Source of the DNA: UBA7692 sp964552715
Lineage (GTDB): Bacteria; Bacteroidota; Bacteroidia; Chitinophagales; LD1
Length of the DNA stretch: 7,019 nucleotides
Direction: 5' to 3'
Assembly: GCA_964552715.1 (NCBI GenBank)
Contig: CAZKHZ010000188.1
Location: forward strand, 1-7,019
The notes beneath the pieces were generated by a model. It saw only the letters and a list, made by a program, of their open reading frames with translations, searched no databases and was not told the DNA's origin. Shown piece after piece: positions 6,835-7,019 of the stretch; within the stretch, counting starts at the first letter, position 1, and the number at the start of each line of letters is the position of its first letter. Position numbers and translations under genes: made by a program.

Positions 6835-6866
6835 CAATGTTAGAAAAAAAAGGCTTTAGCATCAAA
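6835..6866 (-). promoter_or_regulatory. Candidate Bacteroidota promoter for the carboxyltransferase gene
   Basis: On the minus strand an exact TTTG (complement of 6863-6866) is followed after 20 nt by TAACATTG (complement of 6835-6842), one mismatch from TAnnTTTG. The -7 element ends 17 nt before the ATG at 6817. The spacer holds a run of eight T residues. If real, it lies downstream of the two more distal in-frame ATGs and so excludes them as starts for this transcript. Confidence 0.45.
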
Positions 6867-7019
6867 TTGTTGAATTTGAATTGAATTAAATTGGACTTTG
6901 GGTTTTCCTTTCTCAATATACTCTTTGTTGAATTAAATTTTTATTTTAAAGGTCTTTTTGACAACACAATGACCCTCACAAGATTTATTGTAAGCCCTTT
7001 TGCATATTCAGAACCCCTT

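Noticed and set aside
6941..7019. Possible edge genes: plus-strand frame from the ATG at 6969, or minus-strand frame ending with TAA at 6941-6943
   Set aside because: Each is open to the window edge for only 17 and 25 codons respectively. Neither has a recognisable motif or promoter, so the two cannot be told apart from chance.

Overview
The window comes from an AT-rich member of the Bacteroidota, most likely near Chitinophagales or Sphingobacteriales. Three things point there. Two neighbouring secreted proteins end in type IX secretion (Por-type) sorting domains with (Y/F)PNP motifs. Two candidate promoters resemble the phylum's TTTG-N19/20-TAnnTTTG architecture, and Shine-Dalgarno sequences are mostly absent. 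The order-level placement is an impression from the proteins and was not tested by phylogeny.

Layout. Positions 1-394 hold no convincing gene, but contain a GC-richer island with a strong hairpin at 74-99. A rho-independent terminator (395-430, minus) closes a complete dnaK gene (452-2362, minus). The 235-bp gap 2363-2597 separates dnaK from a divergent plus-strand pair. It carries a perfect CTGACA-N4-TGTCAG inverted repeat, a sigma-54-like element correctly oriented for dnaK, an imperfect direct repeat, and a candidate housekeeping promoter for the plus-strand genes. That pair (2598-4499 and 4516-5214, 16 bp apart) looks like a two-gene operon: a large Omp28-like, thioredoxin-fold surface protein with a CGPC motif, and a small secreted beta-rich protein with a C-D-x(3)-C-Y motif. 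The pair converges, with 4 bp between stop codons, on a minus-strand gene (5219-6817) for a methylcrotonyl-CoA carboxylase-type carboxyltransferase (beta) subunit. The right end (6818-7019) holds that gene's candidate promoter and no gene that can be supported.

The genes do not form one pathway. DnaK is a cytosolic chaperone and appears as a single-gene unit, without grpE or dnaJ beside it. The carboxyltransferase belongs to acyl-CoA (probably leucine) catabolism, and its biotin carboxylase partner is not in the window. The two T9SS-exported proteins are probably functionally linked. The most noteworthy signals are the dnaK control region, which has no visible CIRCE element but does have a palindrome next to a -24/-12-like promoter, and the thioredoxin-like surface-protein operon. 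I saw no CRISPR array, transposase, tRNA or rRNA gene.
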